The notes: a model not told the origin generated them from the letters alone. A DNA stretch of 6,259 nt from an uncultured Actinomycetes bacterium (GCA_903960645.1 CAJCBN010000444.1:1-6259); one strand, 5' to 3'; shown: positions 1-5,780, counted from the first letter of the stretch. Numbers and translations: made by a program.

Positions 1-2444
1 CCTGCCGTGACCCGACCGGTCGCCGCGACCCGCTCGAACCGGGCAGCGCGCGCAGCTGTGTCGAGACGGATGTAGCCGACGAGGCCACCGGCGACTTGGC
101 GCGTCGTGACGGCGCCGGTGGCGAGGGCATCCGAGATGACGACGGCATCGGTCGTCGAACCCGAGCCGGCGGCGACGCGGAACGAGCCGATCAGCCCACC
201 GACCTGCTCGGCCAGGATGCCAGCGCTCGCCGAAATTCCCTCGACGTCCCCTGTCGCACGCGCGTCGTCGATCGAAAGCTGGCCTGCACCCGAGGCCTGC
301 ACCGCGCCGACCAGACCGCCTGCCTCGGCCCAGTACGGGGCGGACGTCGGGGTCACCTGCACGTCGGCGCCAGCCTCCGCGCCGGCGATCCGGAGCTCGG
401 CACCGGAGCCAGCGACATTCGCCGCGCCTAGCAGACCGCCGACCTTCCCCTGTCCCGCCACGACGCCGGTCACCGAAACGTCCTCGATCGTCGTCATGCC
501 GCCACCCCCCGGGACATCGACGATGCCGACGAGGCCACCGACGTACGTGGCGCCGCGCATGCGGACGTCGCGCAGGTGGACGTCGCGGATCACGGCATCG
601 CCGCCGACCGCGGAGAAGAGCCCAACGTTGTCATCCGGGGTGTCCCGGCGGTCGTCGTAGACGAGGCCAGTGATCAGGTGTCCATCACCGTCGTAGGTGC
701 CGAGGAAGCCGCTGAAAGACGTGAGGGCAATTGGCGTGAAGTTGGTGGCTCGAGCACCGGGCACCGGAGCCGTCGCAGGAAACGCGATGTCGGCGGTCTG
801 GCGATGGTGCGCGTCGAGGGCGCACGTCCCCGTGCCGATGGCGGCGAGGTCGAGAGCGGAGTCGATCAGGTACGGATCGTCGGCGGTGCCGGCTTCCTCA
901 AGCACCCGGCCATTCGTGCCCGCACAGGCCGGCGACGTCACCGACAGGGCCGCTGAGAGCGTGCCCGTGCCGACGTCGCTGACCGCGCGGACCCGGAGCT
1001 GGTAGACGGTGCCCGGCGTCAGGCCGCTCACGATCAGGGGGCTCGTCGTCGTGGCCGGATTCGCCGCCTCCCACGTGGAGCCGTCGTCGAGGGAATACTC
1101 GTAGCCGTTGATCGGGGCATCACCGGCGGCGCCCGCCGTGAACCCCACGGCGACGGACGTGCGACCGGTCTTGGTGGCGGAAGCGAGGGTCGGAGCCTGC
1201 GGTGCGGCACACGGCGTGATTGCGTACTCGCGCAACAGGAACGGGTAGCCACTGTTGATCGACGCGCACAGCCCCCAGATACGGTCCGCCGCCGCCGCCT
1301 GCCACAGCGAGACGATCGGCCACGCCGGGCTCGTCGTGAACGTCGCGAGCGCCTTCATCTGGGCAGTGCTGCGACCGACGGAGATGGCGGCGACCTCGGC
1401 GGCATCCGCGCCGGTCGCGGCGACGGTGGCGCCTGTCGCCTGCGTGTCCCACACGACCGTCCCCGGGGTCGCGGCGACGGAGGCGGCGGTGTCGATGGAG
1501 CCGATGATGCCGCCCCGACCGTGGTCGGGGACCGCGCCAGCCGCGTAGATGCGTGTGAGAATGACGGCGTTGCCTGCGGGTGGTGCCGCGGGGTCGAAGA
1601 TGGTGCCGATCACCCCGCCGAAGTAGGACGAAGAGCTGCCACTGTTCCGAGTCAGGCCGACGCGCACCGCGGCGTCCTCGATCGTCAGCGAGGAGTTTGA
1701 GGCCTCGAAGGCGACCTCTCCGATGGCGCCCCCAACCCGTCCGTTGGCGGCCGCCGACCCGACCGCGGACACCCGCTCGATCGTGGCGGTCTGTCCAGTG
1801 GTCTGGAAGTACACCTGCCCGAGCAGCCCGCCGGCGTACGACATGCTCGCCGTCGCCGTCCCCTGCACCGACGCGTCACGGACTACCACGGAGCGGTAAG
1901 GGCGCAGCAAGCCTCCGAGCCCGCCAGCAAACTGTGACGCCGCAACCTGGGCGTTGGTAACCCGCACGTTCTCGACCGTGCCAGCGTGGAGTACACCGAA
2001 GAGGCCGCCGACGTAGTACTGGCCCGTCACCTGTGGCGCGGCGAGCGTGAGGTTCCGGATCACGGCATCTTCGGTGGCCGAGCCCGCGTAGCCGAACAGG
2101 CCGACGTAGTTGCTGCCCGGCGTGGCCAGGTTCAAGCCCGAGATCGTCTTGCCGTTGCCGTCGAAGGTCCCGCGAAACGGCCAGCTGAGCGTACCGATCG
2201 GCCGGAAGTCGTCCGGGGAGGTCTCGTCGGCCAAGTTGATGTTGTTCGCGAGGGTCACTGTGCCGACGCCGCTGTAGTTCGGGCAGCGCGAGAACTCGAC
2301 CAATTCGTTGGGCAACGAGATAGTGATCGCGTCACCGGAGCAGAGGTCGGCCTCAGCCGCCGGGGCGCCGACCGCGAGCGTCCCAACGATGATGAGCGGT
2401 GCCAGCAGTGCGACAGATCGCCGCAGGCGAGAGAGAAACGCCAT
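1..2444 (-). CDS. Secreted GLUG-repeat / fibronectin type III beta-helix protein (3' end beyond window)
   Basis: Probably an exported surface or adhesin-like protein; its ligand is unknown. The frame is open from the ATG at 2444 through 814 codons to the left edge without a stop, so the C-terminus and any anchor are missing. Residues 1-32 form a signal peptide: basic RLRR, a hydrophobic core, and an AEA cleavage site before Asp33. Unit 1 (about 33-413) has a GTFDGNGKTISGL motif at 92-104, then GLUG-like turns (YVGGLFG 144, FAGGLGG 172, YAGGLLG 203, VGGAIG 237, FGGVIG 275, GGIIG 311), and closes with the STAQM...GYPFL block at 359-403 typical of these proteins. About 414-503 is a fibronectin type III domain (nt 936-1205). 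Unit 2 starts with GTADDPYLI at 519, GTYDGDGHLITGL at 582-594, and GLUG turns at 635, 668, 708, 748 and 785. In such proteins the GLUG turns mark rungs of a right-handed beta-helix. No Shine-Dalgarno sequence is visible and no in-frame start lies close upstream; the transcript may be leaderless. Domain calls are strong, the role is inferred. Confidence 0.88.
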   Translation of the reverse strand, partial: MAFLSRLRRSVALLAPLIIVGTLAVGAPAAEADLCSGDAITISLPNELVEFSRCPNYSGVGTVTLANNINLADETSPDDFRPIGTLSWPFRGTFDGNGKTISGLNLATPGSNYVGLFGYAGSATEDAVIRNLTLAAPQVTGQYYVGGLFGVLHAGTVENVRVTNAQVAASQFAGGLGGLLRPYRSVVVRDASVQGTATASMSYAGGLLGQVYFQTTGQTATIERVSAVGSAAANGRVGGAIGEVAFEASNSSLTIEDAAVRVGLTRNSGSSSSYFGGVIGTIFDPAAPPAGNAVILTRIYAAGAVPDHGRGGIIGSIDTAASVAATPGTVVWDTQATGATVAATGADAAEVAAISVGRSTAQMKALATFTTSPAWPIVSLWQAAAADRIWGLCASINSGYPFLLREYAITPCAAPQAPTLASATKTGRTSVAVGFTAGAAGDAPINGYEYSLDDGSTWEAANPATTTSPLIVSGLTPGTVYQLRVRAVSDVGTGTLSAALSVTSPACAGTNGRVLEEAGTADDPYLIDSALDLAAIGTGTCALDAHHRQTADIAFPATAPVPGARATNFTPIALTSFSGFLGTYDGDGHLITGLVYDDRRDTPDDNVGLFSAVGGDAVIRDVHLRDVRMRGATYVGGLVGIVDVPGGGGMTTIEDVSVTGVVAGQGKVGGLLGAANVAGSGAELRIAGAEAGADVQVTPTSAPYWAEAGGLVGAVQASGAGQLSIDDARATGDVEGISASAGILAEQVGGLIGSFRVAAGSGSTTDAVVISDALATGAVTTRQVAGGLVGYIRLDTAARAARFERVAATGRVTA

Positions 2445-2479
2445 CGCCTGAGAATACCGGACATGCACTGGTCCGAGAA
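2445..2479 (-). promoter_or_regulatory. Candidate leaderless promoter of the GLUG protein gene
   Basis: On the minus strand, TATTCT (2456-2451) fits the actinobacterial TANNNT -10 box and lies exactly 6 nt before the ATG at 2444, which would place the transcription start on or beside the start codon. A weak -35-like TTCTCG lies 17 nt further upstream (2479-2474). The lack of any Shine-Dalgarno sequence before this ATG fits a leaderless mRNA. This is inferred from spacing alone. Confidence 0.4.
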
Positions 2480-2521
2480 TTCCCTGTCCAACCTCGCTGC
2501 TCGTGATGCGGCGAGTCTACC

Positions 2522-2558
2522 GCTCGGACGGCGTCCGCTACAGGCCGTCGGTCCGAGC
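2522..2558 (-). terminator. Hairpin downstream of the toxin gene, possible terminator
   Basis: Perfect 8-bp arms GCTCGGAC (2522-2529) and GTCCGAGC (2551-2558) enclose 21 nt in which GGC/GCC can extend the stem past a 4-nt bulge. It lies 36 nt past the toxin stop codon and upstream of the next gene on the same strand, the position expected for a terminator of the toxin-antitoxin transcript. No U-tract follows on either strand, so it could equally be a structured spacer or a protein-binding site. Confidence 0.4.
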
Positions 2559-2593
2559 AACCGGTGGTGGAGCGATCTGATCCACGTAGCCCG

Positions 2594-2902
2594 TCAGGCG
2601 CGCCGGAAGATCGCGTGATCGCCGATGCGCCGCCAGAGGACACCCGGCTCGCCGTCGATGTCGACCCATTCCCACGTCGCCCGGCCGTCCGGGTCGTCCA
2701 TGCTCCACGTCATCTCCCAGACGCGAGCGGTACCACGCACGGCCTTCACGCGCAGGCCATGCGCCCATGGGTTGTCTCGTCCTACCGCCGCTGCCTCTGC
2801 GCAGAGGTTGAACTGCGCGACAGCCGTCCTAAAGGCTGCACGATGCGGCGCAGCCAGCCGACGGTAATCGCGATCGAACGCCGGCGTCGTGCGGTACTTC
2901 AC
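2594..2902 (-). CDS. RelE/ParE-superfamily toxin of a type II toxin-antitoxin pair
   Basis: A basic 102-residue protein, a typical length for RelE-fold toxins, which are usually mRNA interferases or gyrase poisons. The N-terminus KYRTTPAFDRDYRRL (2-16) matches the family's opening strand and helix, the middle has LRVKAVRG (50-57) followed by VWEMTW (61-66), and the C-terminus ends in LWRRIGDHAIFRR (89-101), the usual closing strand. The segment at 67-87 is longer and more acidic than in short family members. The GTG start at 2902 is chosen because it overlaps the antitoxin stop as GTGA (4 nt), implying translational coupling, and because the family signature begins right there; upstream in-frame sequence lies inside the antitoxin gene and is not toxin-like. 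The subfamily, and so the cellular target, cannot be fixed by eye. Confidence 0.85.
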   Translation of the reverse strand: MKYRTTPAFDRDYRRLAAPHRAAFRTAVAQFNLCAEAAAVGRDNPWAHGLRVKAVRGTARVWEMTWSMDDPDGRATWEWVDIDGEPGVLWRRIGDHAIFRRA

Positions 2903-3195
2903 TCGCCGTCGAGCGTATCGAGGTGGCCAAGCAGGGCATCGACAGAGTCGTGCGTCGTCACCTTCCCGGCGCGTACCTCGGCATCGACCTGCTGCTCCTG
3001 CTCCTGCCATTCGCGCGACCAGAACCACGTCTGGGAGGCGGCGACGGGAACGCATGGATGCAACTCGATGACGTTGTCCTCACGGACGATCACCTCGACC
3101 TGGGCGCCGGGCACGTCGAGGCCCAATCGGCGACGCACGTCGGCGGGCAGGGCGATCGTGCCCCGGTTCTGCAGCGAGATGAAGGACGAGGACAC
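2899..3195 (-). CDS. AbrB/MazE-family antitoxin, cognate to the RelE-like toxin
   Basis: A 98-residue antitoxin and probable autorepressor. Residues 5-47 form a swapped-hairpin AbrB/MazE DNA-binding domain (LQNRGTIALPADVRRRLGL at 8-26, then a VEVIVREDNVIEL strand pair). Residues 57-80 carry a WFWSREWQEQEQQVDAEVRAG block, a tail I recall from actinobacterial antitoxins of this kind, and the acidic end (83-98) probably wraps the toxin. The frame continues upstream to an ATG at 3282, but residues before the GTG at 3195 look non-coding and cover the promoter repeats, so GTG 3195 is chosen: it sits 6 nt after a TANNNT box and starts just before the conserved domain. It is the first gene of the operon and overlaps the toxin start by 4 nt. 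An AbrB-type antitoxin with a RelE-type toxin is a cross-family pairing; the toxin call rests on its own motifs. Confidence 0.87.
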   Translation of the reverse strand: MSSSFISLQNRGTIALPADVRRRLGLDVPGAQVEVIVREDNVIELHPCVPVAASQTWFWSREWQEQEQQVDAEVRAGKVTTHDSVDALLGHLDTLDGE

Positions 3196-3201
3196 AGGCG
3201 T

Positions 3202-3207
3202 ACGGTA
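3202..3207 (-). promoter_or_regulatory. -10 box of the toxin-antitoxin operon, leaderless spacing
   Basis: TACCGT on the minus strand fits TANNNT and is separated from the GTG at 3195 by exactly 6 nt. No Shine-Dalgarno sequence precedes the GTG. The same geometry occurs before the GLUG gene at 2444, which strengthens both calls. A good -35 is not visible; the position where it would fall is occupied by direct repeats. Confidence 0.45.
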
Positions 3208-3210
3208 GCA

Positions 3211-3236
3211 GCCGTAAAGCAGTAATGCAGTAAAGC
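3211..3236 (-). repeat. Direct repeats in the antitoxin promoter, candidate operator
   Basis: On the minus strand GCTTTACTGC (3236-3227) recurs as GCTTTACGGC (3220-3211), 9 of 10 identical and 16 bp apart. A TTACTGC unit is also directly repeated at 3233-3227 and 3225-3219 with an 8-bp period. The repeats cover the -35 and spacer region immediately upstream of the TACCGT box, where an autoregulating AbrB-family antitoxin or its toxin complex would be expected to bind. Binding is inferred from position. Confidence 0.45.
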
Positions 3237-3404
3237 GGCCGTAGGGTTGCGCTGGTGCTTCCATCGCCCACCATGGTGCCATCCGCCGCGTGAGTGAAAC
3301 GCGCCATCCGCGCCACGGAGTTGCGCGCGCTCCGCCCCAACCGCGTCAGCCAACACCTTCCGCGCGACGCGCGACGGGAGCCCGCTGATCACGGCCCCAC
3401 GCAA

Positions 3405-3439
3405 ACGGCCCCGCCTCCCACGCAGGGAGACGGGGCCGT
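3405..3439 (-). terminator. Strong hairpin terminator of the deacetylase-family gene
   Basis: Two 15-nt arms (3425-3439 and 3405-3419) enclose a 5-nt loop. In minus-strand RNA all 15 positions pair, with one U-G wobble; in plus-strand RNA that position would be a C-A mismatch, so the structure favours the minus strand. It begins 12 nt after the TAA stop at 3454-3452. The following U-tract is only UUU, common in high-GC genomes. Confidence 0.75.
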
Positions 3440-3451
3440 CGGTGTCGCGAA

Positions 3452-4333
3452 TTACCCCTGGAAGGGGTGCTTCGCGTCGTACCAGTCGGCGATCTCGTCG
3501 AACGTGACCCACTTGACGCCGTCGTGCTTGTTGATGTGCTCGATGATCCGCTCGTGCATCGCCACGACGTGCGGGCGGCCCGACACGTCGGGGTGGATCG
3601 TCATCGTGAAGACGACCTCCTCCTCCTCGCGGTAGAGGTAGTCGAACTGGTCCATCCACATCTGCTCGATGTCGCGCGGGTTCACGAAGCCGTGCGAGTT
3701 CGGCACCTTCTTCATGAACATCATCGGCGGCAGGTCGTCGAGGTACCACGACGCCGGGATCTCGATCAGCTTCGACTCGGTGCCGCGCTTGAGCGGCTCC
3801 ATCCACGTCTCGGCGTCGGCCGAGTAGTCGATCAGCTTCCACGAGTCGCCGACGCGGACGCGATGGCAGTGGAAGTCGTCGTTCATCAGGGAGTGGTCGT
3901 ACTTGATGCCGTGCTTGAGCAGCAGCTCGTTCGTGATCGGCGAGAACTCCCACCACGGGGCGACGTAGCCGGTCGGGCGGCGACCGCTCAGCTCTTCGAT
4001 GAGGCTGATGCTCTTCAGCATCACCGCCTCCTCCTGCTCCGGGCTCATCGCGATCGGGTTCTCGTGCGTGTAGCCGTGCATGCCGATCTCGTGGCCCTTG
4101 TCGGCCACGGCCTTCATGTCCTCGGGGAACGTCTCGATCGAGTGGCCGGGAATGAACCACGTGGTCGTGATGTCGTGCTTGTCGAACAACTTGAGGAGGC
4201 GGCGCGTGCCGACCTCGCCCGCGAACAGGCCGCGCGAGATATCGCACGGCGAGTCGCCGCCCGCGTACGAGCCGATCTGTCCGGCGACCGCATCGACGTC
4301 GATGCCGTACGCGACCAGGATCTCCTTCGCCAT
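3452..4333 (-). CDS. Polysaccharide-deacetylase-family (CE4-fold) hydrolase, HpPgdA / cyclic-imidase-like
   Basis: A metal-dependent amide hydrolase of 293 residues. The NodB-type signature is present: Asp12 and Asp14 in IDVD (11-14), then H86 and H90 in GMHGYTHENP (84-93), giving an Asp-His-His metal site. From memory, Helicobacter pylori PgdA has the same length and metal ligands D14, H86 and H90, and a Pseudomonas cyclic imide hydrolase shares this subfamily. Other blocks are TTTWFIPGHS (56-65), GYVAPWWEFSP (122-132), and TMTIHPDVSGRP (243-254) with a candidate catalytic His247. There is no signal peptide or membrane segment, so it acts in the cytoplasm, favouring a soluble substrate such as a cyclic imide, allantoin-like compound or sugar precursor over mature cell wall. 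The ATG at 4333 has a GGAGG sequence 8 nt upstream. It is divergent from the CxxC/CobW operon. Family certain, substrate not. Confidence 0.92.
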   Translation of the reverse strand: MAKEILVAYGIDVDAVAGQIGSYAGGDSPCDISRGLFAGEVGTRRLLKLFDKHDITTTWFIPGHSIETFPEDMKAVADKGHEIGMHGYTHENPIAMSPEQEEAVMLKSISLIEELSGRRPTGYVAPWWEFSPITNELLLKHGIKYDHSLMNDDFHCHRVRVGDSWKLIDYSADAETWMEPLKRGTESKLIEIPASWYLDDLPPMMFMKKVPNSHGFVNPRDIEQMWMDQFDYLYREEEEVVFTMTIHPDVSGRPHVVAMHERIIEHINKHDGVKWVTFDEIADWYDAKHPFQG

Positions 4334-4341
4334 GTGTGTTT

Positions 4342-4346
4342 CCTCC
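4342..4346 (-). promoter_or_regulatory. Shine-Dalgarno sequence of the deacetylase-family gene
   Basis: GGAGG on the minus strand lies 8 nt before the ATG at 4333. It is one of the two strongest ribosome-binding sites in the window and fixes this start, although the reading frame stays open far upstream. Confidence 0.85.
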
Positions 4347-4353
4347 GGTGGGT

Positions 4354-4380
4354 GTAGGTCTCTCGGTGGAGGCAACCTAC
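4354..4380. repeat. Inverted repeat in the divergent control region, candidate operator
   Basis: GTAGGT (4354-4359) and ACCTAC (4375-4380) are perfect inverted copies 15 nt apart; CTC/GAG inside can extend the dyad imperfectly. The right arm overlaps the predicted -10 box of the minus-strand hydrolase gene, and the left arm falls near its transcription start or leader. That location suits a repressor site or an attenuator-like hairpin. The sequence shows only the dyad; the regulator is unknown. Confidence 0.35.
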
Positions 4381-4402
4381 CTGCCGCGGCGGAGGTCGGC
4401 AA
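4374..4402 (-). promoter_or_regulatory. Candidate promoter of the deacetylase-family gene
   Basis: On the minus strand TTGCCG (4402-4397), a 17-nt spacer and TAGGTT (4379-4374) form a sigma-70-type promoter, with 4 of 6 matches at -35 and the conserved T-A...T at -10. The start would lie near 4367, giving a leader of about 33 nt that contains the GGAGG site. Confidence 0.5.
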
Positions 4403-4436
4403 CCGCAGACGCTCAGGATGCGGAATGCTTCGGGGC

Positions 4437-4748
4437 ATGTGCTCCCTCTGCGGAACCCTCGGCGCGGCGGCCCACTGGTCCGAGGGCGGCGGCGATCGCA
4501 CGCAGGTCGGTGCCCGTCGCGAGGTGCTGCGCGAGCGGATCCGCCGCGTCGTACTGCTCAACCGCGTGCTCGCCCCCAGCCGGCTGCACGTCGACGAGTG
4601 GGAGGAGACCGCGTACATCCTGCGCGGTCCGACCGGGCAATCCGTGCTGTGCGGCGATCTGGCCGCCGTGTTCTCCGAAGTGCAGCGGATGCGCGGCACG
4701 GCGCTCGACCCACTCGACCCCGCGCTCGTCAAGGCGCTGTCCGCATGA
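4437..4748 (+). CDS. Small CxxC protein coupled to the CobW-type GTPase
   Basis: A conserved-type hypothetical protein of 103 residues and no established function. It opens with MCSLCG, so Cys2 and Cys5 form a CxxC at the extreme N-terminus, followed by HW at 13-14; a further Cys72 lies in VLCGDL. A basic helix (27-46, RREVLRERIRRVVLLNRVLA) is followed by DEWEETAYIL (53-62) and a C-terminal LDPLDPALVKAL (90-101). I recall similar MCxLCG proteins beside CobW-family genes in other bacteria, but cannot confirm it here. The stop overlaps the GTPase start as ATGA, implying coupled translation and shared function. The CxxC, Cys72 and His13 suggest metal binding, as inference. The start is uncertain: ATG 4425 (four residues longer) has AGGA 6 nt upstream, while 4437 has only a GGGG run too close to be ideal. 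No good promoter was found. Confidence 0.75.
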   Translation: MCSLCGTLGAAAHWSEGGGDRTQVGARREVLRERIRRVVLLNRVLAPSRLHVDEWEETAYILRGPTGQSVLCGDLAAVFSEVQRMRGTALDPLDPALVKALSA

Positions 4749-5758
4749 GCCGCGAGCGCATCCCGCTGACCTTGATCACCGGCTTCCTCGGGTCGGGCAA
4801 GACGACCCTGCTCGCCGAGCTCCTGCGCGACCCCCTGCTCGGCGATGCCGTCGTACTCGTCAACGAACTCGGCGAAGTACCACTCGACCACCACCTGCTG
4901 CGCGAGGTGGACGAGAAGACCGTCATCCTCGACTCCGGCTGCGTCTGCTGCACGATCCGCACCGACCTCGTCGACGAGCTGCGCGACCTGCAGGTGCGCG
5001 TGCATCGCGGCGAGCTGCCCGCCTTCCGCCGCGTGGTCGTCGAGACGACCGGCCTCGCCGACCCCGTGCCCGTACTCGCCACGCTGCTGCAGGATCCCCT
5101 GCTGGCCGCGCACTACATGGCCGACGGCGTCGTCACCTGCGTCGATGCCGTCAACGCCCCGCTGCAGGCGGAGCGCCAGCCCGAGTGGACCAAGCAGGTC
5201 GTCGTCGCCGACCGCATCGTGCTGACGAAGACTGATCTCGGCGGTGCCGACGGCGCACTCGCCGAGGCGCTGATCCGGGCACGCAACCCGGTCGCCGAGC
5301 TGATCATCGGCGTCAGTGGCGACGTGCCGGCGGCGCGTCTGATCGGCCTCGGCGTCCTCGCCGAGGACCGCCGTGCCGAACAGGTGACGGCCTGGCTCGA
5401 GGCCGTCGGCGGCGGCCACGAGCACGACCACCACGCCGGCGTACACGCGATCGCGCTGCGCTTCGACGAGCCGCTCGACTGGACGATGTTCTCGCTCTGG
5501 CTCGCGATGCTGCTGCAGAGCCGCGGTGACGACGTGCTGCGGGTCAAGGGCCTGCTCGACACCGGCGCCGAGGGGCCGCTCGTACTCCACGGCGTCCAGC
5601 ACGTGATCCATCCGCCGACCCATCTCACCGCCTGGCCCGACGAGGATCGCGCCTCGCGGATCGTGCTGATCGTGCTGAGCATCGCGCGCGCCGAGGTCGA
5701 GGCATCACTGCGCGCGTTCGACCGACTGGCCAAGCCGACCGGTCAAATCCTTGCCTGA
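4745..5758 (+). CDS. CobW/COG0523-family GTPase, probable metallochaperone
   Basis: A G3E-class P-loop GTPase of 337 residues, within the family's usual 320-400. It has Walker A GFLGSGKTT (13-21), the metal-binding GCVCC motif (Cys66, Cys68, Cys69), ETTGLADP (100-107) as the Walker B/G3E signature, and TKTD (161-164) for guanine recognition. A His-rich linker GHEHDHH (224-230, plus His234) precedes the CobW C-terminal domain (about 233-330). Members use GTP hydrolysis to deliver zinc, cobalt, iron or nickel to client enzymes in the cytoplasm. Despite the name nothing here links it to cobalamin synthesis: no cob genes are present. It is coupled to the CxxC protein (4-nt overlap) and divergent from a metal-dependent hydrolase, a plausible client. 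The ATG at 4745 is chosen because the P-loop strand follows immediately; the frame is open upstream only as a shadow of the preceding gene. Metal identity cannot be read from sequence. Confidence 0.93.
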   Translation: MSRERIPLTLITGFLGSGKTTLLAELLRDPLLGDAVVLVNELGEVPLDHHLLREVDEKTVILDSGCVCCTIRTDLVDELRDLQVRVHRGELPAFRRVVVETTGLADPVPVLATLLQDPLLAAHYMADGVVTCVDAVNAPLQAERQPEWTKQVVVADRIVLTKTDLGGADGALAEALIRARNPVAELIIGVSGDVPAARLIGLGVLAEDRRAEQVTAWLEAVGGGHEHDHHAGVHAIALRFDEPLDWTMFSLWLAMLLQSRGDDVLRVKGLLDTGAEGPLVLHGVQHVIHPPTHLTAWPDEDRASRIVLIVLSIARAEVEASLRAFDRLAKPTGQILA

Positions 5759-5780
5759 CCAGCGGTTACTCGCCTAGGAT
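5751..5780 (+). promoter_or_regulatory. Candidate promoter of the NTF2-like gene
   Basis: TTGCCT (5751-5756), an 18-nt spacer and TAGGAT (5775-5780). The -35 overlaps the last codons of the GTPase gene. It resembles the TTGCCG...TAGGTT promoter of the divergent hydrolase. The start would fall near 5787, giving a leader of about 44 nt, so the NTF2-like gene can be expressed apart from the GTPase operon, with read-through also possible. Confidence 0.45.

Noticed and set aside
2463..2560. GGTCCGAG occurs at 2470-2477 and 2550-2557, considered as an attachment-site-like direct repeat near the toxin-antitoxin pair.
   Set aside because: Only 8 nt, does not flank the toxin-antitoxin operon, and one copy belongs to the hairpin arm. 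No integrase or transposase is present.
106..2618. Several plus-strand frames of 100-210 codons across the GLUG protein gene.
   Set aside because: They are shadows of the 814-codon minus-strand frame, which has a signal peptide, GLUG turns and a fibronectin III domain. The plus-strand translations are low-complexity Arg/Pro/Ala.
3240..3404. Minus-strand frames of up to about 90 codons, a CACCATGGTG palindrome (3269-3278) and a 9-nt GCCATCCGC direct repeat (3278-3286 and 3303-3311).
   Set aside because: No frame has a ribosome-binding site or protein-like motif, and the palindrome and repeat are short enough to arise by chance in GC-rich sequence.
3467..4357. A 296-codon plus-strand frame across the hydrolase gene.
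   Set aside because: It is the antisense shadow of the hydrolase, rich in Val, Arg, Leu, Asp and His with no recognisable domain and no ribosome-binding site.
4334..5623. The hydrolase reading frame stays open upstream on the minus strand for about 430 codons, antisense to the GTPase and CxxC genes.
   Set aside because: The extension has no family motifs and mirrors the codon periodicity of the plus-strand genes, which show Walker A, CxCC and TKTD motifs. The GGAGG site at 4342-4346 fixes the hydrolase start at 4333. Long antisense frames are normal in high-GC coding DNA.
4745..5758. A cobalamin biosynthesis role for the CobW-family gene.
   Set aside because: No cobalamin genes are visible in the window. 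COG0523 is a broad metallochaperone family and the name alone is not evidence.
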